Positions 26,562-34,087 of a stretch of 64,000 bases of DNA are shown one piece after another. Position numbers and translations under genes: made by a program. The stretch covers positions 1 through 64,000 of the forward strand of contig JASANC010004355.1 of NCBI GenBank assembly GCA_030248135.1, in the 5' to 3' direction. Each line of letters starts with the position of its first letter. The first letter of the stretch is position 1. Below the pieces are notes generated by a model that worked only from the letters and a program-made list of their open reading frames with translations, searched no databases and was not told the DNA's origin. The stretch is from Theristus sp. LFF4_11. Its lineage: Eukaryota > Nematoda > Chromadorea > Monhysterida > Xyalidae.

Positions 26562-27230
26562 TTACTTTATGCGTGAGAATACGCTGTTAAAAACCTTTTC
26601 AATTTCACGTTCAACTGGCTTTATTTTGGCATCCAGCGTCGCTTTGGTTTTGATGCCAGAAATATCTTTCAAATCGTTATAGCCGCATCCATAGTCATAC
26701 ATCATTTTGACCCAGCTATCACGAAACGTACTCAACGTAGCTCCACGCAATCGAGAGTTGTCCAAGAAGCTCTTCAACTTGTCATCGAGTGACCGAGTTT
26801 GAAAGCTTACGCTTCCGTCTTTTTTAGCTTTCCCACGAGGCGTCAATTTGAACGGCTCTAACTTGTCATTTACAAACAACTTCATAGCTGGATTAAGGCC
26901 ACGATACGTATGTAAATTACTTTTGCCCAAACCACATTCTTTAAGCCATTCAATATATTCGTCTAACAAAGGCAGAACATGGTCGGCAGTACGTAACTCT
27001 CTTGCTTCACCATTAAACGCGAGCTCTTTTGGTATATGCCAAATAGAGTACCATTCACCAGATTCACTCATGACTGAACTGAGCGGTAACTGACAAACCT
27101 CTTTTCTATCCAATCCCCAATAACACAATGCAAAAATCAACGCCTTGTTTCTTGGTGCGAATTTTGGCTGCGCATTCGCTTCAATCAAATGCTGAATGTC
27201 ATCTTCAGTAAAAATTACTTCTATCGGCAT
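26562..27230 (-). CDS. Tyrosine-recombinase-like protein lacking the catalytic Tyr
   Basis: The 222-residue product keeps the fold pattern of phage-integrase catalytic domains: an R in Y-W-G-L-D-R-K-E-V near residue 38 and an R in S-T-F-R-D-S-W-V near 171. The His of H-x-x-R is replaced by Ser, the later G-H pair is G-I, and no Tyr occurs at the nucleophile position (A-T-L-D-A-K-I). It is therefore probably not a working recombinase on its own; a DNA-binding or partner role is inferred. It is divergent from the intact recombinase at 27509 and leads the chain of small membrane genes. Confidence 0.55.
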   Translation of the reverse strand: MPIEVIFTEDDIQHLIEANAQPKFAPRNKALIFALCYWGLDRKEVCQLPLSSVMSESGEWYSIWHIPKELAFNGEARELRTADHVLPLLDEYIEWLKECGLGKSNLHTYRGLNPAMKLFVNDKLEPFKLTPRGKAKKDGSVSFQTRSLDDKLKSFLDNSRLRGATLSTFRDSWVKMMYDYGCGYNDLKDISGIKTKATLDAKIKPVEREIEKVFNSVFSRIK

Positions 27231-27297
27231 TACTGCTAAATATGTCCATAATGGTTAAAGACTAAACACATGTACTATAGATTACATCAATAAATTA

Positions 27298-27333
27298 ACG
27301 TGTCAAATGTGCTTTAATTAAAAAATGACACGT
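27298..27333. promoter_or_regulatory. Inverted repeat between the divergent recombinase genes
   Basis: ACGTGTCA at 27298-27305 and TGACACGT at 27326-27333 form a perfect 8-bp inverted repeat 20 bases apart. The size and position fit either an operator for the divergent genes or a binding site for the neighbouring tyrosine recombinase. Confidence 0.45.
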
Positions 27334-27420
27334 CAAAATTGATATTCTTAATCAGGAATAGCTCGCAATCCACTTTAGGAGCTGACAACAAGGGAATCGT
27401 CTAAAATCGAAAGCACATCG

Positions 27421-27502
27421 TTTCCTATCCCCCTTTATTTCTAGCGACCTGTAGACGGGCGCTGTTATTTTATACTACGATATAGGAAAACAAGTTTCCT
27501 AT
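27421..27502. promoter_or_regulatory. Three TTTCCTAT boxes before the + strand recombinase
   Basis: TTTCCTAT occurs at 27421-27428 and 27495-27502 and inverted (ATAGGAAA) at 27482-27489. The last two make a palindrome with a 5-base centre ending 6 bases before the ATG, where a ribosome site would be expected but is absent. Binding here would block translation or transcription of the recombinase, suggesting autoregulation. Confidence 0.45.
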
Positions 27503-27508
27503 ATAAAG

Positions 27509-28303
27509 ATGTCGGACGAAAATATAGACTTTAAGTGGCGGTGGAACCCTCCTTCTTTGCGGACTGTTAAACAGCCAGAAACGCTAACACCGGATGAGTT
27601 CTTAGATATGGTTGAGCGTGTAGACAATGAAAGTGTAGATCCGCTGATTGGCCTGCGAAACCAGTGCATGTTGTTGACCACCTATTTTAGTTGCTTCAGA
27701 GCTATTGAAGTGAGCCAGTGGAAAGTAAAAGAAGCATTATATCCTGATGGTTCTCTGATGTTCGTTACACGGCTGAGAAAGGAAGGTACTAAGGGCAACT
27801 ATCCAGCTATTGCGCATATTCCGAATGTACGTGAGTACAGAGCTTATTTAGACAAATGGTTTGATGCGAGAGTAAAACATCGAATTGGGCTGGCTAAACT
27901 AGGTTCGGGTGAATATAGAGGCTTAGAACCTGAGTCACATGTATTTCTCAGCAACTGGCGAGGAATGTGGCAACCATTCTCGCTTACCCGCAAAGTGTCA
28001 AAAGGTAAAGAGTACAGGGTAGCAACTGCTGTCCAGAACTTGCTCACGAAGCTATATAAAGATTATGGGTATAACAACTCTAGTAGTCATGCTGGCCGTC
28101 ATAGTTTCGCGAGATTCGCGCAAAGATTATTAGAGAAGAAAAACAACCCTGACACATCACGTATTATTCAAACGTTGCTGCACCACAAGACTGAAACAGC
28201 ACAACGAGACTATACGGACGTGGATTTCAATCACATAAGAAAGGTGGCTCAACAGATGATGCCAAAGCCGAAGAAACGCGGTAGGAAGCCTACTAAAAAA
28301 TGA
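27509..28303 (+). CDS. Tyrosine recombinase (phage integrase family)
   Basis: The 264-residue protein has a complete catalytic set: R in F-S-C-F-R-A-I-E near residue 71, K in R-L-R-K-E-G near 93, H-A-G-R near 194, H in L-L-H-H-K near 228 and Tyr in Q-R-D-Y near 237. A long N-terminal arm-binding domain is missing, so it resembles compact plasmid recombinases. The C-terminus is a Lys/Arg/Pro tail. Its stop overlaps the toxin start (ATGA), so recombinase and toxin are co-translated. It may resolve multimers or move this cargo block. Confidence 0.85.
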   Translation: MSDENIDFKWRWNPPSLRTVKQPETLTPDEFLDMVERVDNESVDPLIGLRNQCMLLTTYFSCFRAIEVSQWKVKEALYPDGSLMFVTRLRKEGTKGNYPAIAHIPNVREYRAYLDKWFDARVKHRIGLAKLGSGEYRGLEPESHVFLSNWRGMWQPFSLTRKVSKGKEYRVATAVQNLLTKLYKDYGYNNSSSHAGRHSFARFAQRLLEKKNNPDTSRIIQTLLHHKTETAQRDYTDVDFNHIRKVAQQMMPKPKKRGRKPTKK

Positions 28304-28635
28304 AGAAGTTTAAATTTATTAATAACCAGTCAAAAAAAGAGTTTCTTGCCTTGCCTGAAGTTATTCAAAAACGCTTTGCCAACGACCTAAACGCTATTTG
28401 TCAGGATAAAGAGCCGTTCAGTAAATTTAAGCATTTGAAAGACAGCGTAGGAGTTGGCGCTGTAGAGCTAATTGAAAATGGCAGACCAGCTTACCGTACT
28501 GTCTACGTGGCTAAATTCGCTGATACAGTGTTCATACTTCACTCATTCACCAAGACTACCAACGGCGTTGACCGGAAGGCTATGGATACTGCCAAAAAAC
28601 GCTACAAATTAATGATGAAAGAAATCAAAAATTAA
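28300..28635 (+). CDS. RelE/HigB-type toxin of a type II toxin-antitoxin pair
   Basis: The 111-residue basic protein has the phage Gp49/HigB2 layout: a helical N-terminus, then E-L-I-E-N-G-R-P-A-Y-R-T-V-Y-V-A, V-F-I-L-H-S-F-T-K-T-T, and a basic helical end. Family members are ribosome-dependent mRNA endonucleases. The start overlaps the recombinase stop. The antitoxin gene follows, toxin first, as in higBA modules. It probably stabilises the element after transfer. Confidence 0.85.
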   Translation: MKKFKFINNQSKKEFLALPEVIQKRFANDLNAICQDKEPFSKFKHLKDSVGVGAVELIENGRPAYRTVYVAKFADTVFILHSFTKTTNGVDRKAMDTAKKRYKLMMKEIKN

Positions 28636-28673
28636 TATATCAATACTTGTATAAATATCAGTGTTGATATATT
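28634..28673. promoter_or_regulatory. Operator between toxin and antitoxin genes
   Basis: AATATATCAA (28634-28643) and TTGATATATT (28664-28673) form a perfect 10-bp inverted repeat just after the toxin stop and upstream of the antitoxin. It is the likely binding site of the antitoxin, controlling a second promoter for it. Confidence 0.6.
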
Positions 28674-28704
28674 CTGATTATAGGTTAATCAAAGAGGTCT
28701 AATC

Positions 28705-29037
28705 ATGGCATTAGAATACACCAATATTTTTGACGCCATTACGGAAGATGCAGCAGAAGCGTCAGAGTTACAAACTCGCTCTGACCTTATGATTGCAATT
28801 CGAGACATTGTGAATGCTAAAGGTTGGGATCAGAAACAAGCTGCGGCGGCAATGGGCATCACCCAACCAAGAGTGAGCGACCTTGTAAATGGCCGGATAG
28901 AAAAATTCTCTATCGATAAGTTAATGACCTGCTTATATAAGATTGGCTTTCGCTTCAAGCCACAGTATGAAAATGGACAGCTTACGATGTCTGTCCAATC
29001 GGTTGCGCAAAAGCAAAACCATGCTGTAATGGCATAA
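28705..29037 (+). CDS. XRE-type antitoxin (HigA-like)
   Basis: The 110-residue product contains an HTH (about residues 35-75: W-D-Q-K-Q-A-A-A-A-M-G-I-T-Q-P-R-V-S-D-L-V-style helix pair). It has the length and layout of HTH_37 antitoxins that neutralise HigB2-like toxins and repress the operon. AGAGG precedes the ATG. The C-terminal tail is polar and may contact the toxin. Confidence 0.85.
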   Translation: MALEYTNIFDAITEDAAEASELQTRSDLMIAIRDIVNAKGWDQKQAAAAMGITQPRVSDLVNGRIEKFSIDKLMTCLYKIGFRFKPQYENGQLTMSVQSVAQKQNHAVMA

Positions 29038-29057
29038 AGGTTAATAGAGGAAACACG

Positions 29058-29417
29058 ATGGCAAAAATTAGCGATATAAGACTGGATATGCCGGTAGAGA
29101 TTTACCCGTGTAGAACAGAGGGTGTGATGACAGTCCCTTTGGATACCCAAGTGTATGTTCTTTCGCCTGATCAAGCATCTAAGTTTATTAGCGAGCTAAA
29201 GGATTTAGACAAACTCTCACTCGTTGAGGAAACATTGCAAGGTTTAGCTGAACGCAACGATGGGACGAAGTTGAAAACCGCATTTCCTAGTGTCGATGAT
29301 TTTATTGAAGTCGCACGTATGACCGAATCTCTACCTACAACTCTTCTTCCGAAAATAGCTGCATGGAAGAGAGAGGGGGCTACAGAAATTAATATCGATT
29401 TTGAAGAAAAACCGTGA
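29058..29417 (+). CDS. Hypothetical protein, 119 residues
   Basis: First gene of array 1, 20 bases after the antitoxin stop, with GAGGAAACACG directly before the ATG. Soluble and acidic, mostly helical by composition, containing V-Y-V-L-S-P-D-Q-A near residue 33. No family recognised. Probably co-transcribed with the toxin-antitoxin pair. Confidence 0.65.
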   Translation: MAKISDIRLDMPVEIYPCRTEGVMTVPLDTQVYVLSPDQASKFISELKDLDKLSLVEETLQGLAERNDGTKLKTAFPSVDDFIEVARMTESLPTTLLPKIAAWKREGATEINIDFEEKP

Positions 29418-29433
29418 TGGGAAATATTGCATC

Positions 29434-29688
29434 GTGAAAAGTCTCGCAAAGGATTTGCCACATGGTTGGATTGAGAAGGTGTGTAAATGTGAACTTGGTG
29501 AGCCTCATTTCAGATATGAGCGAACCGATTGCGGGACAGTTTGTCGTGACCATAGTAATTGCGGGACTGTTTTGAAATCGCATTGGATAGGTTGTGGGCA
29601 GTATTCAGATCAAGAATTACGACCACATAAAACTGCTTTAGCAGCTATTAAAAAGCTGGATAAACTTTATCCAATTGAAACAAATTAA
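29434..29688 (+). CDS. Hypothetical Cys-rich protein, 84 residues
   Basis: The GTG at 29434 is chosen because the array leader TGATGGGAAATATT sits just before it; an in-frame TTG at 29401 would overlap the previous gene. The protein has six Cys, including V-C-K-C and D-C-G-T-V-C, suggesting a metal-binding or disulfide fold. Function unknown. Confidence 0.6.
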   Translation: MKSLAKDLPHGWIEKVCKCELGEPHFRYERTDCGTVCRDHSNCGTVLKSHWIGCGQYSDQELRPHKTALAAIKKLDKLYPIETN

Positions 29689-29708
29689 CCTAATGGGAAA
29701 CGCGTTTT

Positions 29709-29933
29709 ATGGCTCGAAATTACGGTATCGGTTTTTGTAAGACCGTCTTGGCAGCACTTAAAGAAAAAGAAGATAAAATGATTGCTGAAACTGGTTATGG
29801 GTTTGACATTTTAGGCAAAGACATAATTACAGAACGACGATTCAAACGGTATTTAGAAGAGTTTCAGCGTGAAAAAGACTTGGGCTTACCGCCTAGTTAT
29901 GATCCGCATGTTCACGGTTCACTAACTACATAA
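29709..29933 (+). CDS. Hypothetical protein, 74 residues
   Basis: Starts after the leader TAATGGGAAACGCGTTTT. Short, charged and soluble, with a helix rich in Lys/Glu (residues 12-25) and a P-P-S-Y-D-P end segment. No family recognised. Confidence 0.55.
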   Translation: MARNYGIGFCKTVLAALKEKEDKMIAETGYGFDILGKDIITERRFKRYLEEFQREKDLGLPPSYDPHVHGSLTT

Positions 29934-29952
29934 TCAATATATTGGAAACACG

Positions 29953-30240
29953 ATGTCTTCACTGCCAAACGTTAAGAAACCATGCGCTCAGTGTCCCTTC
30001 AGAAAAGATACCTTGAAGGGCTGGCTGGGTGGTGAGCGGATGGCAGAAATATTAGCGCAAGGCTCGTTTGTTTGTCACAAAAAGCAGGACTTACAGTGTG
30101 CAGGACATATGCTGATTAACGGTGATGACAACGATTTTGTAAGGCTAGCGAATAGGCTGGGTATTGAGCTGGATTTGTCTGGCCGCGAACTGGTGTTTGA
30201 TACACGATCTGAATGTGAGTCACACCACGAACATCGATAG
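29953..30240 (+). CDS. DUF6283-like Cys protein, 95 residues
   Basis: Has the motif C-A-Q-C-P-F-R-K-D near residue 11, then F-V-C-H and L-Q-C-A-G-H-M, matching the C-x-x-C-P...C-H...C-A-G layout of DUF6283 proteins. These Cys/His residues probably bind a metal. Leader GGAAACACG precedes the ATG exactly as at 29058. Function of the family is not known to me. Confidence 0.6.
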   Translation: MSSLPNVKKPCAQCPFRKDTLKGWLGGERMAEILAQGSFVCHKKQDLQCAGHMLINGDDNDFVRLANRLGIELDLSGRELVFDTRSECESHHEHR

Positions 30241-30252
30241 AGGAACTAATCA

Positions 30253-30430
30253 ATGAACGATAAAGTTGAAAATTATACAGTTTCGTTTGAGAGCGAGGCG
30301 CAAAAAAAAGCCTGATGACTCAATAGTTGTTGCGGAGTCTGGAGTGCGATTAGTTTGCGAAAACGAACAGCATAGTCCGTTATTCCTAGAAGCTGGAAAG
30401 CGCTACAAAATCACTATCGAAGAAGTATAG
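30253..30430 (+). pseudogene. Small gene broken by a frameshift in an A8 run
   Basis: ATG 30253 has AGAGGAA upstream, but the frame ends after 20 codons at TGA 30313. The A8 run at 30302-30309 lies just before; with one base fewer the frame continues cleanly to TAG 30428-30430. The continued C-terminus (L-E-A-G-K-R-Y-K-I-T) resembles that of the gene at 46924 (L-K-A-G-Q-H-Y-K-V-T), which supports the longer original. It may be a real loss, a phase-variable or slippery site, or a sequencing error. Confidence 0.65.
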
Positions 30431-30439
30431 GAAATAGTT

Positions 30440-30658
30440 ATGAATACAAGATGTTTTGTAGATGTGGACGGCTTCGTATGGTCTGTCAATCATAAAGGTG
30501 AAACAAGATATCCAATGGATATAGAAATCGTTGATGACACACTTCGTGTGTTAGGTGAAGGCAATGAAGTCGATGGTAGAGAGATCATCGATGAGTATGT
30601 TTTGTGGCCGTCACTAACTGAATTAGCATATGCTTTAGAACAGCAGGAAACAGTATGA
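30440..30658 (+). CDS. Hypothetical protein, 72 residues
   Basis: Starts after the leader ATAGGAAATAGTT and ends overlapping the next start (ATGA). Acidic, strand-rich, with V-D-V-D-G-F-V-W-S at its start. No family recognised. Confidence 0.6.
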   Translation: MNTRCFVDVDGFVWSVNHKGETRYPMDIEIVDDTLRVLGEGNEVDGREIIDEYVLWPSLTELAYALEQQETV

Positions 30659-30885
30659 AATTTTCAATGAATGGTTTCAGGCGCGAACTAAGTAACAATG
30701 TTGAAGAGCTTAGGGAAGCTGTTTTGCAATCTGTTACGGGTGAACTTTATGACGAAGACCATTTGGTTGAAGTGGTCAATAAAATCATAACTCAAAGTAA
30801 CGTTATCAACTGTGTTTACAATCCTGATGTTCCAGAGTTTCAAGAACTGGATTTGGAAGTTGAACACCTCGAATTAGTAAAGTAG
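30655..30885 (+). CDS. Hypothetical protein, 76 residues
   Basis: Overlaps the preceding gene by 4 bases; its leader CAGGAAACAGT lies inside the end of that gene. Acidic, with a helix of V-E-E-L-R-E-A-V-L-Q and a Glu-rich tail. Unknown. Confidence 0.55.
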   Translation: MKFSMNGFRRELSNNVEELREAVLQSVTGELYDEDHLVEVVNKIITQSNVINCVYNPDVPEFQELDLEVEHLELVK

Positions 30886-30896
30886 GAAATACAGTC

Positions 30897-31139
30897 ATGA
30901 TACCAGAGCATAAAAAGTGGATGAAAAGGTTGCAAAAATGCTTGTCCGATATGCCAGATGATTGCGAACTGGTCGTTGAAGCTGGTTCCTTAACATCTTC
31001 AACTGTTCATCTGCTAATTAGAGGCAAACATAATAAGCTGTATGAGGTTCATCAAGACAACATGGGGCTTCCTATTAGTGATAACAATATCACTGCTTTT
31101 AGAGCCGAAAATGTCATTGCAAACAGCGAAACTATCTAA
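30897..31139 (+). CDS. Hypothetical protein, 80 residues
   Basis: Leader TAGGAAATACAGTC precedes the ATG. The product has a basic start (H-K-K-W-M-K-R) then alternating strands. Unknown family. Confidence 0.55.
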   Translation: MIPEHKKWMKRLQKCLSDMPDDCELVVEAGSLTSSTVHLLIRGKHNKLYEVHQDNMGLPISDNNITAFRAENVIANSETI

Positions 31140-31151
31140 TGGGAAAAAATC

Positions 31152-31382
31152 ATGAGTAGAGAGCTGTTCATTAATTTCATGCGGAGTAAGAGGGTGGAGC
31201 CAACAGAAAAGGATGTTAAACATTTTGAGCGTATGGCTAAGTCCTTTATGGAGCCAGCAATAGAGCAGTTAGAAGAGCAACTAGATAAAGCCAATTGCCT
31301 CCTCTCTGAACTAAGAGAACACGGAGATTTCGGTTCACATTGGGATAAAAAAATCACTGAACTATTGGTGGTTAAAGATTAA
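31152..31382 (+). CDS. Hypothetical protein, 76 residues
   Basis: Leader TAATGGGAAAAAATC precedes the ATG. Helical and charged; residues 30-60 look like a coiled coil (I-E-Q-L-E-E-Q-L-D-K). Unknown. Confidence 0.55.
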   Translation: MSRELFINFMRSKRVEPTEKDVKHFERMAKSFMEPAIEQLEEQLDKANCLLSELREHGDFGSHWDKKITELLVVKD

Positions 31383-31400
31383 TTGGAATAACGATGCATC

Positions 31401-31982
31401 ATGAGAACACTCATAGAAACAGTTAATACCCTTCAGCAATGCTGCTACGCATTAAGATGTACCTCTTTGATTGAACATGAAGCAGAAAGTGCAATTGAGT
31501 ACAACGAGGATGATGCGAGCTGGGATTTGATGATTACAGCAGTGCGGGAAAGTAAACAAATAACTCAAACGTTACTTTTCCAGCGAGACGAACTTATTCT
31601 AGCGATTAACCGATGTTTGAACGAATCAAACACATCACCGTTAATAGAACTAATCCCCGAAAGCAATAATTTACACTCCATTGATGTTTTACATCAGGAT
31701 TTACTCCCCCCTTGCGAAGTACAGTTTCATAGTATTCAGACTCCTAATGCTGTCGAAAAACTATGCACGGAACTGGACACATCTTTGGTTTATCTTCTCT
31801 CTCGTGACTATGGGGAGATGTGCAATCCGATAGTTGAGGACGAAAAGTGCGAAGTATGGACTGTAACGGGTAACCCTGCACTGTGGCCTCTGTTTATTGA
31901 TTTAGATGGCACCTGTTTCGCGGTGGAAATAAGAAAAGTGGGTAGCCATTATGTATTTTTCGCTGAATGCAGTGAAAAATAA
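31401..31982 (+). CDS. Hypothetical protein, 193 residues
   Basis: Last and longest gene of array 1. The leader TTGGAATAACG is followed first by an ATG at 31393 that opens only a 10-codon frame, then by the ATG at 31401 used here, so a 7-8 base insertion may separate leader and start. The protein is soluble, helical in its first half, with C-C-Y-A-L-R-C near residue 13 and a C-terminal strand region. Unknown. Confidence 0.6.
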   Translation: MRTLIETVNTLQQCCYALRCTSLIEHEAESAIEYNEDDASWDLMITAVRESKQITQTLLFQRDELILAINRCLNESNTSPLIELIPESNNLHSIDVLHQDLLPPCEVQFHSIQTPNAVEKLCTELDTSLVYLLSRDYGEMCNPIVEDEKCEVWTVTGNPALWPLFIDLDGTCFAVEIRKVGSHYVFFAECSEK

Positions 31983-32019
31983 AATTTAAAATTGAAAGCT
32001 GAGTGGAAGTCCAAGTAAA

Positions 32020-32103
32020 AATGAAGAATATAAACAGGCGAGGCAGGAGCTTGGCTTTAGTGTTTCAGAATGGGTTTCTGGTACTGAAAGTGGCGAAAGC
32101 TAG
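32020..32103 (+). pseudogene. Fragment of an HTH (XRE-like) gene
   Basis: The short frame reads N-E-E-Y-K-Q-A-R-Q-E-L-G-F-S-V-S-E-W-V, the usual opening of phage-type DNA-binding antitoxin-like proteins, then hits a stop at 32101. It has no ribosome site and no downstream half. It is joined directly to a toxin remnant in another frame. Confidence 0.45.
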
Positions 32104-32333
32104 ACTCCACAATTCGGGAGCAGTTTAAAAAGAAGCTTCAGGAGCGCCTAGCATATCCGCGAGTCGAATCAGCTCGGCTTAGCGGAATGGAAGATTGTTA
32201 CAAAATTAAATTGCATAGCGCTGGATATAGGCTTGTATATCAGGTTAGAGATAATGAGCTAGTTATATCGGTTGTAGCGGTTGGCAAGTGGGAACGCAAT
32301 CAGGTTTACAAAATAGCAGTTAAGCGAATATAG
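32088..32333 (+). pseudogene. 5'-truncated RelE-family toxin remnant
   Basis: An 81-codon open stretch ends at TAG 32331. It carries the RelE core: W-R-K-L-D near the start, F-K-K-K-L-Q-E-R-L, then Y-K-I-K-L, G-Y-R-L-V-Y-Q-V and V-A-V-G-K-W-E-R at the end. The first dozen or so residues and the start codon are missing, being replaced by the HTH fragment in another frame. It is a dead toxin-antitoxin relic. Confidence 0.7.
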
Positions 32334-32351
32334 GATAAGAAATTTTGGCAG

Positions 32352-32546
32352 ATGATAACGAACGCTACCAATGTAAAAAATCAAAGTGAATTCTTTTCTA
32401 AGTATAAACGTGTATTTGATGAAACGAAGATGGAAGCAAGCAAGCTAAACATGGCGAAAGCTGCATTTGCTGAGTTGAAACGAGAGGCAATGCTTTATGC
32501 TCAGAGTCTTGATAAGGAAAGCGATGATTTTAAATTTGAAGCTTAA
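32352..32546 (+). CDS. Hypothetical small protein, 64 residues
   Basis: A short, charged, helical product with no clear family. The ribosome site (AGGATAAG) is 17-10 bases upstream, somewhat far. It lies just after the toxin remnant and may be part of that decayed block. Confidence 0.4.
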   Translation: MITNATNVKNQSEFFSKYKRVFDETKMEASKLNMAKAAFAELKREAMLYAQSLDKESDDFKFEA

Positions 32547-32601
32547 AATAAAAAAGTGATACGCATCTTCAAAATATGAGCACCTTCTAATCTCGTAGAA
32601 G

Positions 32602-33663
32602 TTAAAAAACAGAGCGTGTGTACTCAAAGTTTTGGCACTGATTGCAGAGGTTTGATTTCCCCTCCCACCTGTGTTCGCACTTTATGCAAAGGTGCAGCAT
32701 TGATTCTCTAAAGTCGGTATATTTCCCCATGGTATTTTCACGAAACCCTTCACCGTTTTCATAGGAAGCTTTTTGACTACCTAATAACACATAAACAGAT
32801 TCCGACCCTTTTTCGAGCGCATAAATGCGTGATTGTTGTTTAGAAGTAGTTAAGGTTTTTTGGGGGGCGTTCGCGATTTCTGTCGTTTTAGTATGAGTCG
32901 CAGGCCCCGTATAAATGTTCGTGTTCTGGTATATGCCTCTTGCAGTGTCGATATCAGCTAGTAACGTTTCCTTATTATCACTAACAAACTCATCGTGGCG
33001 TTGCTGAAATCGTCCTTCTCTAGGGTGATAGTGCCAATATTTGCCGGTGTGCGAACGCGCTAGGAACTCAATGAGAGCATCTTTATATTGACCAGACTTG
33101 GTTTCTTCAAAGGCCTGCATTAGAGACATTACATTAAACTCTATTACCCCAGAATTGTTTTCTGGGCTTTTGAGTTGTTCTGGTATGCGTCGACCATCAT
33201 ACGTAATGTACACAACCAGTTCGAACGAACCAATCTTAAGAACAAGATCTACCATCACACCATTGCGCATCAATTCTGATTCAACAGTGTCGAACTGAAC
33301 CACTTTTTCCTCAGTCAATGTGTATCGATGTGAATAAGGGTGCTTCGAACCCGGAATGGTGGCAGATAAGCTTTTTGAATAGGAAGGTAGGCAAAGCATC
33401 GCGCCTTCTTCAAATAGCTGTTTCATCATTAACCTTACCGATACAGCAAAGGAATAATCACAGGGTTTTTCCGTTTTCTTTTTTACGTCTCTTGATTGGT
33501 GAGCAAAATGCCACTCTTTGATGGAACCATGTCGCGCAATTAAAGGTGTTTTGCAGGATGGGCATATACAGTCGCACTTAATTCCGTTTTGAACGCTGCC
33601 AACATCTACTACCTGATTGCTTTTCAGGTGTAATCCAAATGGTATGAGAGTAAAAGCGCCCAT
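32602..33663 (-). CDS. CoiA-like competence-family protein
   Basis: The second ATG (33663) fits an AAAGGA ribosome site better than the one at 33669. The 353-residue product shows the CoiA N-terminal zinc finger and motif: C-P-S-C-K-T-P-L-I-A-R-H-G then W-H-F-A-H near residues 33-55. A strand region near 130-170 contains V-D-L-V-L but lacks an obvious E-x-K, so nuclease activity is doubtful. A second Cys pair (C-I-K-C ... C-N-Q-C) lies at the C-terminus. CoiA proteins act with RecA in DNA uptake; in conjugative elements the role is unknown but likely linked to incoming single-stranded DNA. Confidence 0.7.
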   Translation of the reverse strand: MGAFTLIPFGLHLKSNQVVDVGSVQNGIKCDCICPSCKTPLIARHGSIKEWHFAHQSRDVKKKTEKPCDYSFAVSVRLMMKQLFEEGAMLCLPSYSKSLSATIPGSKHPYSHRYTLTEEKVVQFDTVESELMRNGVMVDLVLKIGSFELVVYITYDGRRIPEQLKSPENNSGVIEFNVMSLMQAFEETKSGQYKDALIEFLARSHTGKYWHYHPREGRFQQRHDEFVSDNKETLLADIDTARGIYQNTNIYTGPATHTKTTEIANAPQKTLTTSKQQSRIYALEKGSESVYVLLGSQKASYENGEGFRENTMGKYTDFRESMLHLCIKCEHRWEGKSNLCNQCQNFEYTRSVF

Positions 33664-33669
33664 TGTCAT

Positions 33670-34020
33670 TCCTTTGCTTAATCGAATACGGCTATGCGCG
33701 ACCTAGATAGAAATAATATTTGTTTTATTCTGACTTTGATAGTGCGACGTTAAAAGTATGAGTTTTTTATATCTGTATTAGTTACTGAATTAGGGGAAAT
33801 ATCGTGCTGGTGGTATTTACCTTCGCCCCAGCTTCGTCTAAACTAAATTCAACAAAACACTTCTGTTAGCACTTTTTTAATGGCCATTATGGTCATTTTA
33901 ATCCCGCGCAGAAGTCACTTGTGTCTCAACTACATTGTGCATTGTACAAAATAGTAGAGACTTTAACGGAGAAAACCTTAAACCGAAGCTTCGTTCTTCG
34001 TCAGCTTTATGCAAAACGAA
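33670..34020. other. 350-base intergenic region between divergent genes
   Basis: No gene is supported here. It should hold the promoters for the CoiA-like gene (-) and the leader-RNA gene set (+). A 10-bp palindrome CGAAGCTTCG lies at 33984-33993. I see no promoter good enough to call. An upstream in-frame GTG/ATG extension of the 34088 gene passes through its end but has no ribosome site. Confidence 0.5.
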
Positions 34021-34087
34021 ACCCTGTTTGGGACACACCAAACAGGTGAGTCCTATATGTTTTTTCTTACACAATAGGACTAATGAT
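34021..34087 (+). promoter_or_regulatory. Leader RNA A: three-segment switch before the 34088 gene
   Basis: CCTGTTTGG (34023-34031) pairs with CCAAACAGG (34038-34046). AGTCCTAT (34049-34056) can pair perfectly with ATAGGACT (34074-34081), hiding the AGGA ribosome site. GGGAC (34030-34034) can instead pair with GTCCT (34050-34054). Blocking and freeing of the ribosome site are thus mutually exclusive. Confidence 0.6.

Larger units (their letters stand above)
29044..31403 (+). repeat. Small-gene array 1 with a recurrent GGAAA leader
   Basis: Ten consecutive small genes start just after closely related leaders: GGAAACACGATG exactly at 29049-29060 and 29944-29955, and variants such as TGATGGGAAATATT (29434 gene), TAATGGGAAACGCG (29709), TAGGAAATAGTTATG (30440), AGGAAACAGTATG (30655), TAGGAAATACAGTC (30897) and TAATGGGAAAAAATC (31152). 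Gaps between genes are mostly below 25 bases. The encoded proteins are unrelated. The leaders act as ribosome sites; their conservation well beyond the Shine-Dalgarno core is the odd part. Confidence 0.7.

Noticed and set aside
33935..34087. N-terminal extension of the 34088 gene
   Set aside because: It has no ribosome site and would translate through leader RNA A, whose structure is kept in the sister leaders.
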